From the NCBI GenBank assembly GCA_020740775.1, contig JAHEWK010000026.1, positions 62,001 through 126,000 on the forward strand: 64,000 nt of DNA, given 5' to 3'. How positions within the stretch are numbered: the stretch's first letter is position 1; every line of letters starts with the position of its first letter. This DNA comes from Ilyonectria destructans (Eukaryota; Ascomycota; Sordariomycetes; Hypocreales; Nectriaceae). Positions 19,321 through 29,444 of the stretch are shown here, one piece after another. The notes beneath the pieces are model-generated. The model was not told the origin of the DNA. It saw only the letters and a program-made list of their open reading frames with translations, and did no database searches. Made by a program: the position numbers and the translations under genes.

Positions 19321-20958
19321 GTAGCCTAGTATAGTGATAGTGTGTGGTATTTTGGGCTGTTGTATTGGGTTTGGAAAACTTACAGATTGATATATAGGGG
19401 AAATAAGGGTGCGGTTTCAACACCAATGCGAGTGATAAAAGTCCAACGGTCTCAACACCAGGACATCTTGGCATGGCAGCTTCTTATTACTCAAATTGAC
19501 AATTTTCCCTCTTTGGTATTGCAACTGATTGATCTCGGTTAGTCTCAGTCCCCTGATCCCTGTCTCAATTATTCACCTTCACTCTATTGGCTAGGTCTCT
19601 TAGTTCTGTATTAAGCTCTTCAAATCGTGCCACTCAAAATCGTGCCTTCTCCTCAAAGCCTGCTGCATACGTCTTATTGGCTACGCAAAACAAAGGTAAC
19701 ACACACACACGCCCTATTGGCCAAGTCTCTTCATCCACCCACCCAGAGCCGACCACTTAAAACCGCGCCCTCTTCTCAACACGTGCAGCAACCCAACTAG
19801 TAAAACAGGCATACAGGGCTCTTGTTGCAAGCTTCGTACCGAAAGGCTACTCAGCGCAAGGGAGCCGCCAACTTGCCCACCACGCCCAGCTTCCAACTTC
19901 CAACTTCCAACTTCCCCCGGCGGACGTGCGCCTTCCCCTGTAAAGACCAGAGCAATAATGCTATCACAAACCGAGTTCTCACGTGCATTTCACGTGTCTC
20001 TTAACAAGAAACCCTCAAAAGAAGGCTCCTTTACACTTAACCTCAGAGAGCGAATGAGAGTTCACATGTGCGCATTGGCAAATGAGAAAAAGAGAAGATT
20101 GGCACCTCTGGGGGCATTCGGATGGGGTTAATCCGGACCAACAGGAGGTGCAGTTGCGCTTCCGAATCGGGTAATCACCTAATGCGGTAATTTTGCAAGG
20201 GGGGGGGGCCAAATTTTGGGGGTGAAAATCCCAGAGCTTAAGAAGACCTTTCGTACCGAAAGGCAAAGCACTTGCAGAAGTTTTCTTACAGTCCCAAGGA
20301 TCAGAAAATCAGTGGAGACTTCAAAATCAGATGAACTCCATATTGCTGTAGCTGCCGCCTTGAACACCCCCTATCAAGTTCCTGCGGACTACAGCTATCT
20401 TCATCCACCCAGCTGCTCTCCATCGCATCGTGTTAAAGTCAGTTTAGCGGCGGAAAAGGTCAGTAGCCAACACCCAAATCATCTGCTATTCCTTGAGAGG
20501 GTGCACAGAAAAGCGTCGCACAGGCATCTTGCTTGGTCGGCCCGAAGCCGCACCAGACTACGCGTATATGGTCGGATTGATCTGAGGCTTATGTCTCCTA
20601 ATAGGAAAGCATCTAATCGGATGCTCTATTGGGTCGGTCACAGGAAATAATGGTGGCAAGGCATCGATGAGGCCTGCGGCAGCCCGTCAATTGGCGAAGT
20701 GGAAGACTGAGGTCAGACGAGGATCGCGACTGTGGTCAAAATAGTCTCGTAAAAATTCTCTCAAAAATTAAGGGCAAAAATCTTCATTCCCTCTAACAAA
20801 ATACGGCCGTTCAGACCTCTGTCTCTCTGACTGAAAAGAAAAGAATTCATGAAAGATGTTCCCCCCCTTTCTTCTGCGTGCAGCTTCCTCCCCTACTTAT
20901 CCCTATTACATCCCTGCTAGCAACTAGTTAGCCCAGACCGCCCGCCACACTCCCAGGC

Positions 20959-21228
20959 GTGGACTTAAGTAACATCGACCTAAGTGTGGAAGTGGTGCAA
21001 ACAATAGCCAGCTTAGTGCATGAGAAGGCAGAAGAGGACCAGCTGTTCGGCTTGATCTGGGGACAAGTCTTTGCGAGGGGTCTCGGCGAACACTGGCTAA
21101 CGCCGCATCCCTACGAGGTTGCCAAACGCGGCCTCGATGGGCTACAAGAGGCCCTAAAGGGTCTGAAGGAGGGGACTGTTCGGGGAAAGAAGATGGTGAT
21201 CCGGATAGGTGAGACGGAAGGAGTTTAA
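20959..21228 (+). pseudogene. C-terminal fragment of a zinc-type alcohol dehydrogenase-like enoyl reductase
   Basis: The frame encodes about 85 residues ending at TAA 21226-21228. The middle HPYEVAKRGLDGLQEALKGL and the end GTVRGKKMVIRIGETEGV match the C-terminal end of medium-chain dehydrogenase/reductase proteins of the fungal trans-acting enoyl reductase group. The catalytic GroES-like and NADPH-binding parts are absent, and no upstream exon of this family is seen within about 700 bp. It is most likely an orphan last exon left by a rearrangement. Confidence 0.65.
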
Positions 21229-21378
21229 GTGTCGGCGTATCTGGACCCTCTACATGGTGGGAATCCATCACGTAAGCTGTTCCATGTATTTCATTAGATG
21301 CACATGCCCTGTTCATATCCTTTAGCTAAATATTGTCATTGTTGCTGGGCATACGGCCCAAGCTAGCGCCGTCCCCAC

Positions 21379-21799
21379 TAGGGATGCATCGAGGTAAATT
21401 ACCAGGAGGTAAATTACCAAAACCCCTAGGTAAATGACTGTCATAAACCCGAGGTTTATGACCGTCATTTATCACGTGCTTCCAAGCACTATTTGGTGAC
21501 TACGGAAATATTCGTCAATGCCATGAAGTTTAGGACGGCCTCCCTGATTGGTCATATTGACTCAGTAATGACCATAAATAGTTGTTGTCGGTGAAGAAAT
21601 CTCAACAGCAAAGCATCGGGGGGTGATGAAGCCTCCTCAGGGGTCGCAACAACTCATGGTCTTCCCCCGCTCCAACCCCTTTTGGGATACTCACTAAACC
21701 CAGTTAGGAAGGAGGTTTATGACGGTAAATTACCCGTCAGTTGGGGTTTATGACGTCAATTGGTAACTTGGGGTTTATGACGTCAAAAACGCATCCCTA
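21379..21799. mobile_element. hAT-type MITE with 8-bp target duplication
   Basis: The ends are TAGGGATGC at 21379 and GCATCCCTA ending at 21799. They are flanked by a perfect 8-bp duplication GTCCCCAC at 21371-21378 and 21800-21807, the size made by hAT transposases. The 421-bp interior holds several copies of GGTTTATGAC/GTCATAAACC and GGTAAATTACC near both ends, a pattern of subterminal repeats, and no coding sequence. Confidence 0.92.
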
Positions 21800-21807
21800 G
21801 TCCCCAC

Positions 21808-22214
21808 GAAGGACATCGCGGTCGGAGTCAAGCCGGCCTTGGCACCCAAGGAAGCGGGTCCGACAGGACAGCCGATATCGATAAGGGAATTACCACATAG
21901 TAATTAGGGGGCGAGACTCTCCTGGCTAGATTTGCCCTCCTTACGAGCGTTGAATTGATCCGTGCCGTAACTTCCCCGTGTCCACGCAAGTGACTCATGA
22001 CGCCCGACTTGTATCGTTACAGTCATCAACAACAGAACCTGAAATACCTGAAAGTCAAATGCCCATTATTGTCATGATATCGCCGCATCTCCGACGAAGT
22101 TGTTTGATCCATAACTGCTGACATTGTTAGCAGTAAACAGGTGTTTAGGTACCAGGTTAGGATAAGGAATTTTAGGCTTAACTTAAGCTCTAGCTATTAC
22201 TAGTCTAGTTAGTA
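21808..22214. other. Gene-free stretch
   Basis: I see no gene, repeat end or RNA structure here. AT-rich TTAGG/CTAGTT motifs increase toward the LTR at 22220. Confidence 0.35.
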
Positions 22215-22219
22215 GTTAG

Positions 22220-22461
22220 TGTTGGATACGCAATTTGCTGTATGCAATAGCAGAAGTAATTGATCAAATGATGTAAATTGAGAAGGTTGTCCCTCCCTTG
22301 ATTGAGGGCCCTAGGGGCCCTATTTTATCCTCAGAGGGATCTAGATCAGGGTGTCAAAGGGAGACGGATCCGGCGTTGTTATGATGCGGATCCGGCTTAT
22401 TACCAGATCCGGCATTCCGGATCAGGCAGGTTATGCCGCCACACGAGGTCTCAATCTAACA
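22220..22461. mobile_element. Short solo LTR, Copia-type ends, target duplication GTTAG
   Basis: It begins TGTTGGATACGC and ends CTCAATCTAACA. The 5-bp duplication GTTAG flanks it at 22215-22219 and 22462-22466. It is 242 bp and contains several GGATCCGG/CCGGATC inverted motifs. A second LTR-like unit starts directly after the right duplication. Confidence 0.75.
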
Positions 22462-22466
22462 GTTAG

Positions 22467-22650
22467 TGTTGGATCCGTTACGGTCAATTTGATCAAATGG
22501 ATAGTGTTCAAAGCAGTGATGATGATGTTGATGATTGCTTGTGCCGGTCATCCCGGACCGGTCAGAAGAGGGGTTATCAGACCCCCCTTCTGACTAAGGT
22601 CAGGATATCAATCTATCAGAGGTTTCGTAATACAGGGTCATCTTCCAACA
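22467..22650. mobile_element. LTR-like unit directly following the solo LTR
   Basis: This unit begins TGTTGGATCCG and ends ATCTTCCAACA, giving TGTTGGA/TCCAACA termini, 184 bp. The left flank is GTTAG but the right flank is TTAAT, so no clean duplication is visible. Its last 44 bp, with ATCTATCAGAGGTTTCGTAA, recur at 41910-41953 ending ATCCAACA, so a related LTR end lies beside the second Crypton. An alternative reading is that 22220-22650 is one composite LTR. Confidence 0.55.
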
Positions 22651-23170
22651 TTAATTTAAAGCCACTACTAGGCTAGTTTAACTACTAACTAAACTACTAG
22701 TTACTAATTTACAACCCTGTTGACCCAGAACCAAGGCCAGCATTGGACCCGCATCCGGATATACACTAGCCGGATATAGTATATACACTAGCCGGATATA
22801 GTATGCTTTGAGCCAGCCAGTCAACATGTCAAGCACTCTTGCTGGGGACGGGAAGGTGGAGAACGGGTGCGAATGGCAAAAGATGGACATGGATTTGCGC
22901 GCCCCTATATATGTTCCACCGTCTCTTCCCCCCAAATAACTTCCTGACATCCGCGAAGCCTGTCTGGGAGACGCCTGACACCGCGCTTCTGGTGGCTCTG
23001 CTGGCCGAATACAACTGTACGCGATGTCCTCTGCTGTACGTTGTGTCCTGTCCCCTGCCGTCCTCGAGCTTTTGCAGCTGTATCGGATCCTTGAAACTCT
23101 GTTGTGAGGCTCGACGCTAGCCGTCGTAGGTATGAGCACACATTAGCTGATCGAAAACTCTCTACAACAG
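22651..23170. promoter_or_regulatory. Upstream region of the septin gene
   Basis: No complete gene is seen. A direct repeat of CACTAGCCGGATATAGTAT at about 22765-22802 occurs twice. A GTATGA donor near 23130 and the CAACAG acceptor just before the septin ATG at 23171 could bound a 5'-UTR intron. Confidence 0.35.
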
Positions 23171-24662
23171 ATGATCCGCCGGAAGAAGAATGTGAAGAAG
23201 GGCGTTCAATTCTCCCTCATGGTCTGCGGGGCATCAGGAACTGGTTCGTCAGATGCCGCCCCCTCGGACTGGGACAGGCTGACTGGTTTGTACAGGCAGA
23301 ACCACCTTCGTCAACATGCTCTGTGGGAACAGCGTCCTAGCGCACAAGGAATCAGATCATGAGAGTGGCGCTCACGCGGAGCAAGGGGTTAAGATCAACC
23401 CCATTACTGTTGGTACGTCTATCCCAGTCATTCGGCGAGTGATTAACCTTAACCCGCACCCAAGAGATAGAACTGGAGGATCGTACCTGCATCTCCCTCA
23501 CCATCGTCGACACGCCCGGCTTCGGAGACGAGATTGATAACGAGGCTAGGTGAGAAGTATTGACTATTGACCTTGTCGTAGTACGATGCGATCAGCAGCA
23601 CTGACAGGGCCATTGCAGCTTCTCAAAGATTGTCGGCTACCTTGAACGACAGTACGACGATCATCTCGCGGAGGAGTCGCGCATCAAGCGCAATCCTCAC
23701 TTCAGGGATAACAGAGTCCACGCGCCATGCTCTACTTCATCAGTCCTACCGGCCACGGGTACGTTTCTCATTTACTCAAGTTGCCAGTTCAGCCGTAGGG
23801 CCTTTGACCAAGTCGTCTCGCTGCGTACCTCCGACCACTGACGCTTCCTAGCCTCCGCGAACTTGATATCGAGCTCATGAAGCGCCTCGCTCCGCGCGTC
23901 AACGTTATTCCAGTCATTGGCCGCGCCGACTCCCTCACCCCCGCTGAGCTAGCCCAAACTAAGAAATTGATTATAGAGGACATCGAGCACTACCGCATCC
24001 CTATCTATAACTTCCCTTACGATCTCGAGGAGGACGATGAAGAGACTGTTGAAGAGAACGCTGAGCTACGGGGTCTGATGCCTTTCGCTATCGTTGGGAG
24101 CGAAGAAGTCGTTGAAATTGGTGGCCGGAAAGTCCGCGCCCGACAATATCCTTGGGGTATTGTCGAGGTGGATAACCCACACCACTCGGATTTTCTGGCT
24201 ATCCGATCTGCACTACTGCATAGCCACCTGGTGGATCTGAAGGAGATTACTTATGACTTCTTGTACGAGAATTATCGTACTGAGAAGCTCTCGAAGACCG
24301 TGGAGGGTAGTGACGGAGCGTATGTTATTTTATGTTTTCTTCTTGATAGCGCCTTTATCACAAACTGGCTCTGGCTAACGAATATATTTCACAGCAACTC
24401 ATCCATAACCCCAGAAGATCTGGCTTCCCAGTCACTACGCCTGAAAGAGGAGCAGCTCCGAAAAGAAGAAGAGAAGTTCCGCGAGATCGAGGTGAGGGTT
24501 CAGCGCGAGATCAACGAGAAGCGCCAGGAGCTGCTGGCTCGCGAGGCTCAGCTGCGCGACATCGAGGCCCGACTTCATCGGGAGGCTGCAGTCGCCGCGG
24601 CTCAGCGGGACGTAGCTGCAAATATTCAGATTCAGGCGAACGGTGATGGCGACGGGAAGTGA
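23171..24662 (+). pseudogene. Septin, Cdc11/AspA type, six exons, with a 2-bp frameshift
   Basis: Exons 23171-23243, 23296-23412, 23465-23549, 23619-23758, 23852-24319 and 24395-24662 are bounded by canonical introns. The product starts MIRRKKNVKKGVQFSLMVCG. It carries the P-loop GASGTGRTT, made across the first intron (Arg instead of Lys, as in Cdc11), the G3 motif VDTPGFGDEIDNEA, the G4-type GRADSLTP, and the septin element FPYDLEEDDEE followed by a C-terminal coiled coil from about SQSLRLKEEQLRKEEEK. Septins form filaments at septa and growth sites. In exon 4, after RNPHFRDNRVHA, two extra bases near 23730-23736 (GCGC where GC is expected) put the conserved LYFISPTGHG out of frame. The exon sum is 1151, two more than a multiple of three. 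This is either a real pseudogene or a sequence error; everything else is well preserved. Confidence 0.85.
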
Positions 24663-25031
24663 GGCGGCTATCGTTGCTCATGGATCAATTGTTCCTTTCT
24701 AGTCAGAATGTCGGCTTAGCAGAGGCACAGAGGCCGTAGATACACCCCGTGCTTTTAAATCCCAATATCTTCGAGCGAGGTCCTCGTTCTATCCTGTCAG
24801 CTGTGTAGTAATTCCAGCAGAGTAACCTCGGTGGGATTTGGGGTTAGGGTTCCGTCGCTTAGTAGCCCAACGCTGCCTTGTGTCCAAGCCGACCTTAAAA
24901 CAAACCAGGTGACGGGACTCTGAATCAACTAACTTCCTGCACAATCCACCACCAATCCCCAAGACCGCAATCTGTTCGTTCATCTCGCTGTCCGCCTAGC
25001 GTGCCTTTCGCATCAAATTACGAACTTCAAA

Positions 25032-26069
25032 ATGCCGCTGCTTGATTTACCAAATGAATTGCTCAATTCTATAGCGCAGAACCTAGAATCGGAAGGAGAC
25101 ATCAGCGTATTCAGCCAAGCAAATCATTTCCTCCACGAATTTCTGACTCCATATCTCTACTGCCACAACGCACAATGGTCTGGAAGCTCGGCACTACTGT
25201 GGGCTGCGGAAAATGGGCAAGACGCCACAGTACAAAAGTCGGTAGCCCATGGAGGCAATATTCACGCTGCCAACAACCATGGTCAGACACCGCTCTTGCT
25301 AGCGGCAAGGAACAGACACCAAGTCACGGTCAGGTTCCTTCTATACAAGAGTGCTGAAAAAGACTCGAAAGATGGTGACGGCAGGACACCGCTATCTTGG
25401 GCGGCAGCGGGAGGTGATGAGACAGTACTCAAATTATTGCTTGAGAAGGATGCCGACGCCGCCTCGAAAGACGACTACGGGCAGGCCCCGCTTTCACGGG
25501 CTGTTGCAGCAGGACACGAAGCAGTCGTCAAATTACTTCTGAGGAAAGGGGTTGACTTGGAATCCAGGGACCTTAGCGGACGGACACCGCTATCATTAGC
25601 GGCAGCGGCAGGCCGCGAAGCGGTAGTCAAGCTACTTCTTAGGGAGGGTGTTGATGCGGAGCCTAGGGACCGCAGTGGACAAACACCGCTGTCTTGGGCT
25701 GCTGCGGGAGGGCATGGGGTGGTGGTTGAGTTATTCGTCGAGAAGGGCGTCGAACTGGGCTCCAAGGACGATTACGGCCAGACACCGCTGCTGTTAGCCG
25801 CGAGGAACGGACACGAGGCGACAGTCAAGCTCCTTGTAGAACAAGGGGCCGATCCAAATTCTCGTGACAACTACGACCGGACGTCGCTGTCTTGGGCGGT
25901 AGAGAACGGGCATGTGGGTATGGTAAAGGTACTCTTGGGATATGGAGTCGACCCGTGTTCCAAAAACCGCTACGGATCGACCATACTAGAGCGGGCGGCG
26001 GCAAGAGGCAACGAGGCGGTGATTGGACTCCTCCTGGAATACGGTGCTAACCAGGAGTCTAAGGAATAG
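25032..26069 (+). CDS. F-box and ankyrin-repeat protein, possibly truncated by a stop
   Basis: The ATG at 25032 opens 345 codons without an intron. Residues 1-45 (MPLLDLPNELLNSIAQNL and what follows) resemble the F-box-like start seen in many fungal ankyrin proteins. From about residue 52, ankyrin repeats of 33-34 residues follow in register, with the TPLSWAA / VVKLLL pattern, about nine in all. The frame ends at TAG 26067-26069, but the next 21 codons continue a further repeat (NGRTALSLAAENGYKAVV) before a TGA. The stop may therefore be recent and may remove the start of one more repeat. The likely role is a protein-interaction scaffold, perhaps linking targets to an SCF ubiquitin ligase; this is inference from the F-box. 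Confidence 0.88.
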   Translation: MPLLDLPNELLNSIAQNLESEGDISVFSQANHFLHEFLTPYLYCHNAQWSGSSALLWAAENGQDATVQKSVAHGGNIHAANNHGQTPLLLAARNRHQVTVRFLLYKSAEKDSKDGDGRTPLSWAAAGGDETVLKLLLEKDADAASKDDYGQAPLSRAVAAGHEAVVKLLLRKGVDLESRDLSGRTPLSLAAAAGREAVVKLLLREGVDAEPRDRSGQTPLSWAAAGGHGVVVELFVEKGVELGSKDDYGQTPLLLAARNGHEATVKLLVEQGADPNSRDNYDRTSLSWAVENGHVGMVKVLLGYGVDPCSKNRYGSTILERAAARGNEAVIGLLLEYGANQESKE

Positions 26070-26433
26070 AATGGGCGGACTGCGTTATCGCTGGCGGCGG
26101 AGAATGGGTACAAGGCAGTGGTCTTCAGGTCTTGACATGAGATCTTATTGAAGGTTTGTCGGACTTTCACCTCTTAGGAGTGCAGAATACCTTGGAACAC
26201 CATAGGAAATAAATATTATCTGGATACATATCATCTGGGGATTACTTTCCGGAACATTGGGTTATGCCAGAGGGTCAGGCATCATGATCGCCCAGCTATC
26301 ATCTCTGACGGGAAACGTACATATATTAGCCTTTTCAGGTAAAATAGGGAATATTGCAATCCAAGTTCTCAGTATTTAATCAATCAGGCGGAAATCCAAA
26401 TTCAAGACACATAAGAATCCTTTGGAACTCACC

Positions 26434-26928
26434 TCGTAGCTGGGCTCGGTATTCTGCCGTCTCCGTAACCCCAGCGGCCTTGAAGAACCTCATCGTCCAT
26501 GCATATAAACAAGAGTCTCCGAAAAGAAGCTGTTTCCAAGCTTGGACCCTATGGTAATCTTGGTTTCGTTCTGAGTCGAAGTATTGCAGTGGATTGGAAA
26601 GTTGATCCTCGACGGCCTCGATCTGAGGTAGACGTTCTCCAGTGTCTTCGTTCTACTCCAGTGGTAGATATCTATTCTCAAGACGTCAAAAGAATCCGTG
26701 GATATTTTTCATTGTCAAAGCAGCAGAAGGATGAGCGGCGAGAAAGATATACCATGTGTTAGGGTTGAATAGTGAACGCCATGACGAAAGTACGTCTTGA
26801 GGGTCTGCTTCAGGGCCATACTGCCGCTATAACTCGCGCAAGGCTGCCGCATGCTGAGCGGAGAAACCAGGCGGCCAGTCCACCCCTGAAAGAGGCTCAT
26901 TTCCCGGGCGGTCGGATTTGGTAGACAT
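26434..26928 (-). pseudogene. Decayed fungal gene with three in-frame stops
   Basis: The minus strand from the ATG at 26928 reads MSTKSDRPGNEPLSGVDWPP and continues in one frame for about 165 codons to EYRAQLR, where a GTGAGT donor follows. The frame is broken by TAG, TGA and TAG, all codons that arise from CAG, CGA or TGG by C:G to T:A change. Conserved-looking segments are FSAQHAAALREL, SSWRSLFNPNTWYIFLAAHP and WKQLLFGDSCLYAWTMRFFK. I do not recognise the family. Confidence 0.6.
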
Positions 26929-27436
26929 TCTGTGAACGTACTTTGACGATTCCTAGATTGAGAAGCGGGATGTAGAGGCCAGTGAGGCTGGAATAGAGGC
27001 GGGGAAGGCCAGGCATAGCACACTGAGGGAACAAAGGAGGCTAACCCGTCAGCTGATACATAAATAAGCAAGGCGGCATGGGGCCTTGTGAGCCCGATGG
27101 CACTATATCTTTTGATGCCTAACTACCTGTTGGTGGATCCCGGAGAACACCAAACTACTCGTGCCCTGTAGTCGGGTACAAAACTTGTGTCAATCCACAA
27201 AACTGGTTGCACCCAAACCACGAAAAACCTCATACTAAATTGGCCTTTTCGATGCAACAGACGGCCACGCCCAACAGTAGAATTGGCCAATCGACACAAC
27301 CATGTGCGAAGTGGTAATTTTGCCATTGTAGATTCCATTTTTACTATTAAAAAACACCTACCGGCCGGCCCGCACCCAGTGCTAGCGAGGCCCAAGAGAC
27401 GTCCCAAGATATAGATACACTCAAAAGAAGCCATTT

Positions 27437-28024
27437 TCACAGCAAAGAACGTGGGTCAACGAGTTGCCCGTTATTCTGGGCACTCTTCCTTGCACCTTGC
27501 AACAGCTGTTGAACCCGCTGGTGGCCCGTTCGAGGTGCTGGCGTGGGTGTGATGTCTGGAGGCGACGATGGCATCCCATCGTTCCCATCATCCCCATCAT
27601 CCCAGTCATCCCAGTAATCCCAGTAATTCAGATCTCCCTGGGTCAAGGGCCCTGGGTCAAGGCCCAGGAATTCAACTGGGGCATTTGCCTAGAGATCGAT
27701 ATCCCATAGAGGCCTGGCGCTACTGTTGATCTGACGCTGTAGCTTATTGTTCAATGGCCTGCCCATGATATTGATGGCGAAGAGACTGCTATTGGGCTCT
27801 CTCCTGGGGTCCCCTTGCATCGCCCACTGGTTGTCTTTGAGGTTAAATGGTAGGTAATTGGTAGCTCTGCCTGTGAGCTGAAGCCAGCTGCGAAAGGTCC
27901 GGTCAATCTTCTTGCCATGGAGCTGGCTGCGAAGGCTATGGCTCTGGGACGGGAGGATGCCTCGTGCGACCGAGGCATTGCGCACAATGCTTCCCTTAAC
28001 ATAACTGGACTTTATTTAAACGTG
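27437..28024 (-). pseudogene. Decayed ORF with acidic Trp-Asp repeat tail, one in-frame stop
   Basis: On the minus strand one frame is open from about 28024 to 27437 except for a TAG at 27689-27691. The first part includes RTFRSWLQLTGRATNYLPFN and FAINIMGRPLNNKLQRQI. The second part has the low-complexity WDYWDDWDDGDDGNDG followed by a Pro-rich linker and a short tail ending LVDPRSLL. The frame being the same on both sides of the stop suggests one gene of about 190 codons hit by a single nonsense change. No start ATG is obvious. A retroelement-derived origin is possible, but I cannot name it. Confidence 0.45.
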
Positions 28025-28685
28025 GTCACGAAGCTCAGCGGCTTTGCCATCCGCATCGCCACCTCGGATGATGTGCGCAGTTTATCGATAAGAGACCCTT
28101 TTGTTATGCTGCATATGAATATGAGGCCAGGTAAACTGACAGAACTGGTACACGTAATTATTAGTAGCTGACATCGTGATAGCTTATCGATAACAGTCTG
28201 GTGTTATTATTAGCATGCTAAAGTTTCTGCGGTACCTTGAAGGGGGTTGGGTAAATCAAATCTCATTGGTGTCCGTACGACGGCAGGGGATTACTCCGTC
28301 CTCTCAGCCTGTTTTAAATCTTACAAAATGACGCACTGGGAACCGTTTCCGAGACGTGACAGGCTAGACCGCATTTGGAGTTACTCTATTGGGCTCTGAT
28401 TGGTTAATTGAGCCTAGTTGTAGATTCCTGGCAATGTTGGAGCCAGGTCTGTGAACCAAAATTACACTATGCCCGAAGAGGTGATGCCTTCACCTCGTCC
28501 TCTTGGTCGAGCTTGGTGGGTAACCATTTTGATGGTGGTTGAGGAGGATGAGCTTGATAGTATTTAAACTTGAGAATATCCCCTCGAGGAGAGAGTGCAC
28601 CAATTCTCGTTTTATTTTGCGTAAATACTCATATTTTTCCTTGCAGACATTTTATCACTGCTTCAATCCATTTCCACTGCCTCCG

Positions 28686-29444
28686 ATGGAGACCACTTCC
28701 AGAATGGCATATCTACCACCGATGACTCCACAATGTCCAACCACAAGCCCTTTCTTCTCACCTTATATGGCTGGAGGGGACAACTCTACAGTGCCCTTGG
28801 AGCTCCTCTACGGATTGGTAAGCTACTCCAGCTGCTCCAGCTGCTCCAGCCCAATATTACAAATCGCAAGCTAACCGAATTATGGAAGGATGAATATGCG
28901 GGCTATCAAGAGCTCAATCTGAGTGCCATGATGGCGTCTGGTGGTGGTGGACTAGTGGCAAGCCCCACAACTCCGCCAACAACTCCGCCAATGGATTTCA
29001 TCCAGAACAACCGTGTCAAGAATGTACGGACCTTGTCCGTTTGCCGAGGGTCCCATGTCTCCACATGCTAACCCCTGATAACAGGTCAGACACGGCACGC
29101 AAAACAGGGAGGCCCAACGCCGATTCCGCGAGCGCAAGGAACAGCGGCAGCAGACGCTGCAGCAGAAGGTCGACGGCCTTCGCGTTATGTACCAGGCGCT
29201 CAGTGAGGAGCACGTCAAGAGCACCATCGAAGTCGCCCGGCTCCAAAAGGAGAATGATACGCTGCGGTCCGAGGTCAAGGACGTCCACCGACAATGGCGC
29301 CTGACGCAGACCGTCCTGCAATGGTCTCAACACAGCGCGCAGTCACCGCTCAGCGCCGGAGGGGATGCAGGGTTCTTTGGCTACGCCCCATACTGTTTGG
29401 GGGACTTAACCGATGATCCCTCGCCTTACCACAGCCCGAGTTAG
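28686..29444 (+). CDS. bZIP transcription factor
   Basis: Exons 28686-28817, 28871-29023 and 29085-29444 join in frame to 214 codons; the introns are 53 and 61 bp. The basic region NREAQRRFRERKEQRQ is formed at the start of exon 3 and has the fungal AP-1-like NxxAQxxFR signature. It is followed by a leucine-zipper coiled coil to about DTLRSEVKDVHRQW. The N-terminal 95 residues are Pro/Thr-rich with SPTTPPTTPP, likely disordered. The C-terminus ends DLTDDPSPYHSPS. There is no obvious Cys-rich redox domain as in Yap1/AP-1, and at 214 residues it is short. It should be a nuclear DNA-binding regulator; targets are unknown. A longer first exon from 28539 is possible. Confidence 0.85.

Larger units (their letters stand above)
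16677..20265. mobile_element. Large inverted-repeat element with PIF1-type helicase remnant
   Basis: The outer ends are TGCCTTTCGGTACGAAAGGT at 16677 and an inverted counterpart ending at 20265. Each end can itself fold, because CCTTTC and GAAAGG face each other across five bases. Inverted similarity continues inward to about 17258 on the left (interrupted by a MITE) and about 19945 on the right. It includes a G/C homopolymer run, the block CACCTCCTGTTGGTCCGGAT, and GTTTGTGATAGCATTATTGC at the inner limit. The interior carries a helicase fragment on the minus strand and another coding remnant on the plus strand. No target duplication is obvious (flanks CGGAATTC and AAGCACTT). The superfamily is unclear; a Helitron-like origin is possible because of the helicase, but long inverted arms are not typical of it. 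Confidence 0.6.

Noticed and set aside
16677..20265. Simple classification as a Helitron
   Set aside because: Only the helicase is present, no Rep/HUH motif is seen, and the long inverted arms do not fit. It is left unclassified.
22839..23120. 93-codon ORF just before the septin gene
   Set aside because: It has no septin or other domain, ends in a stop, and the septin ATG at 23171 has its own acceptor-like context.
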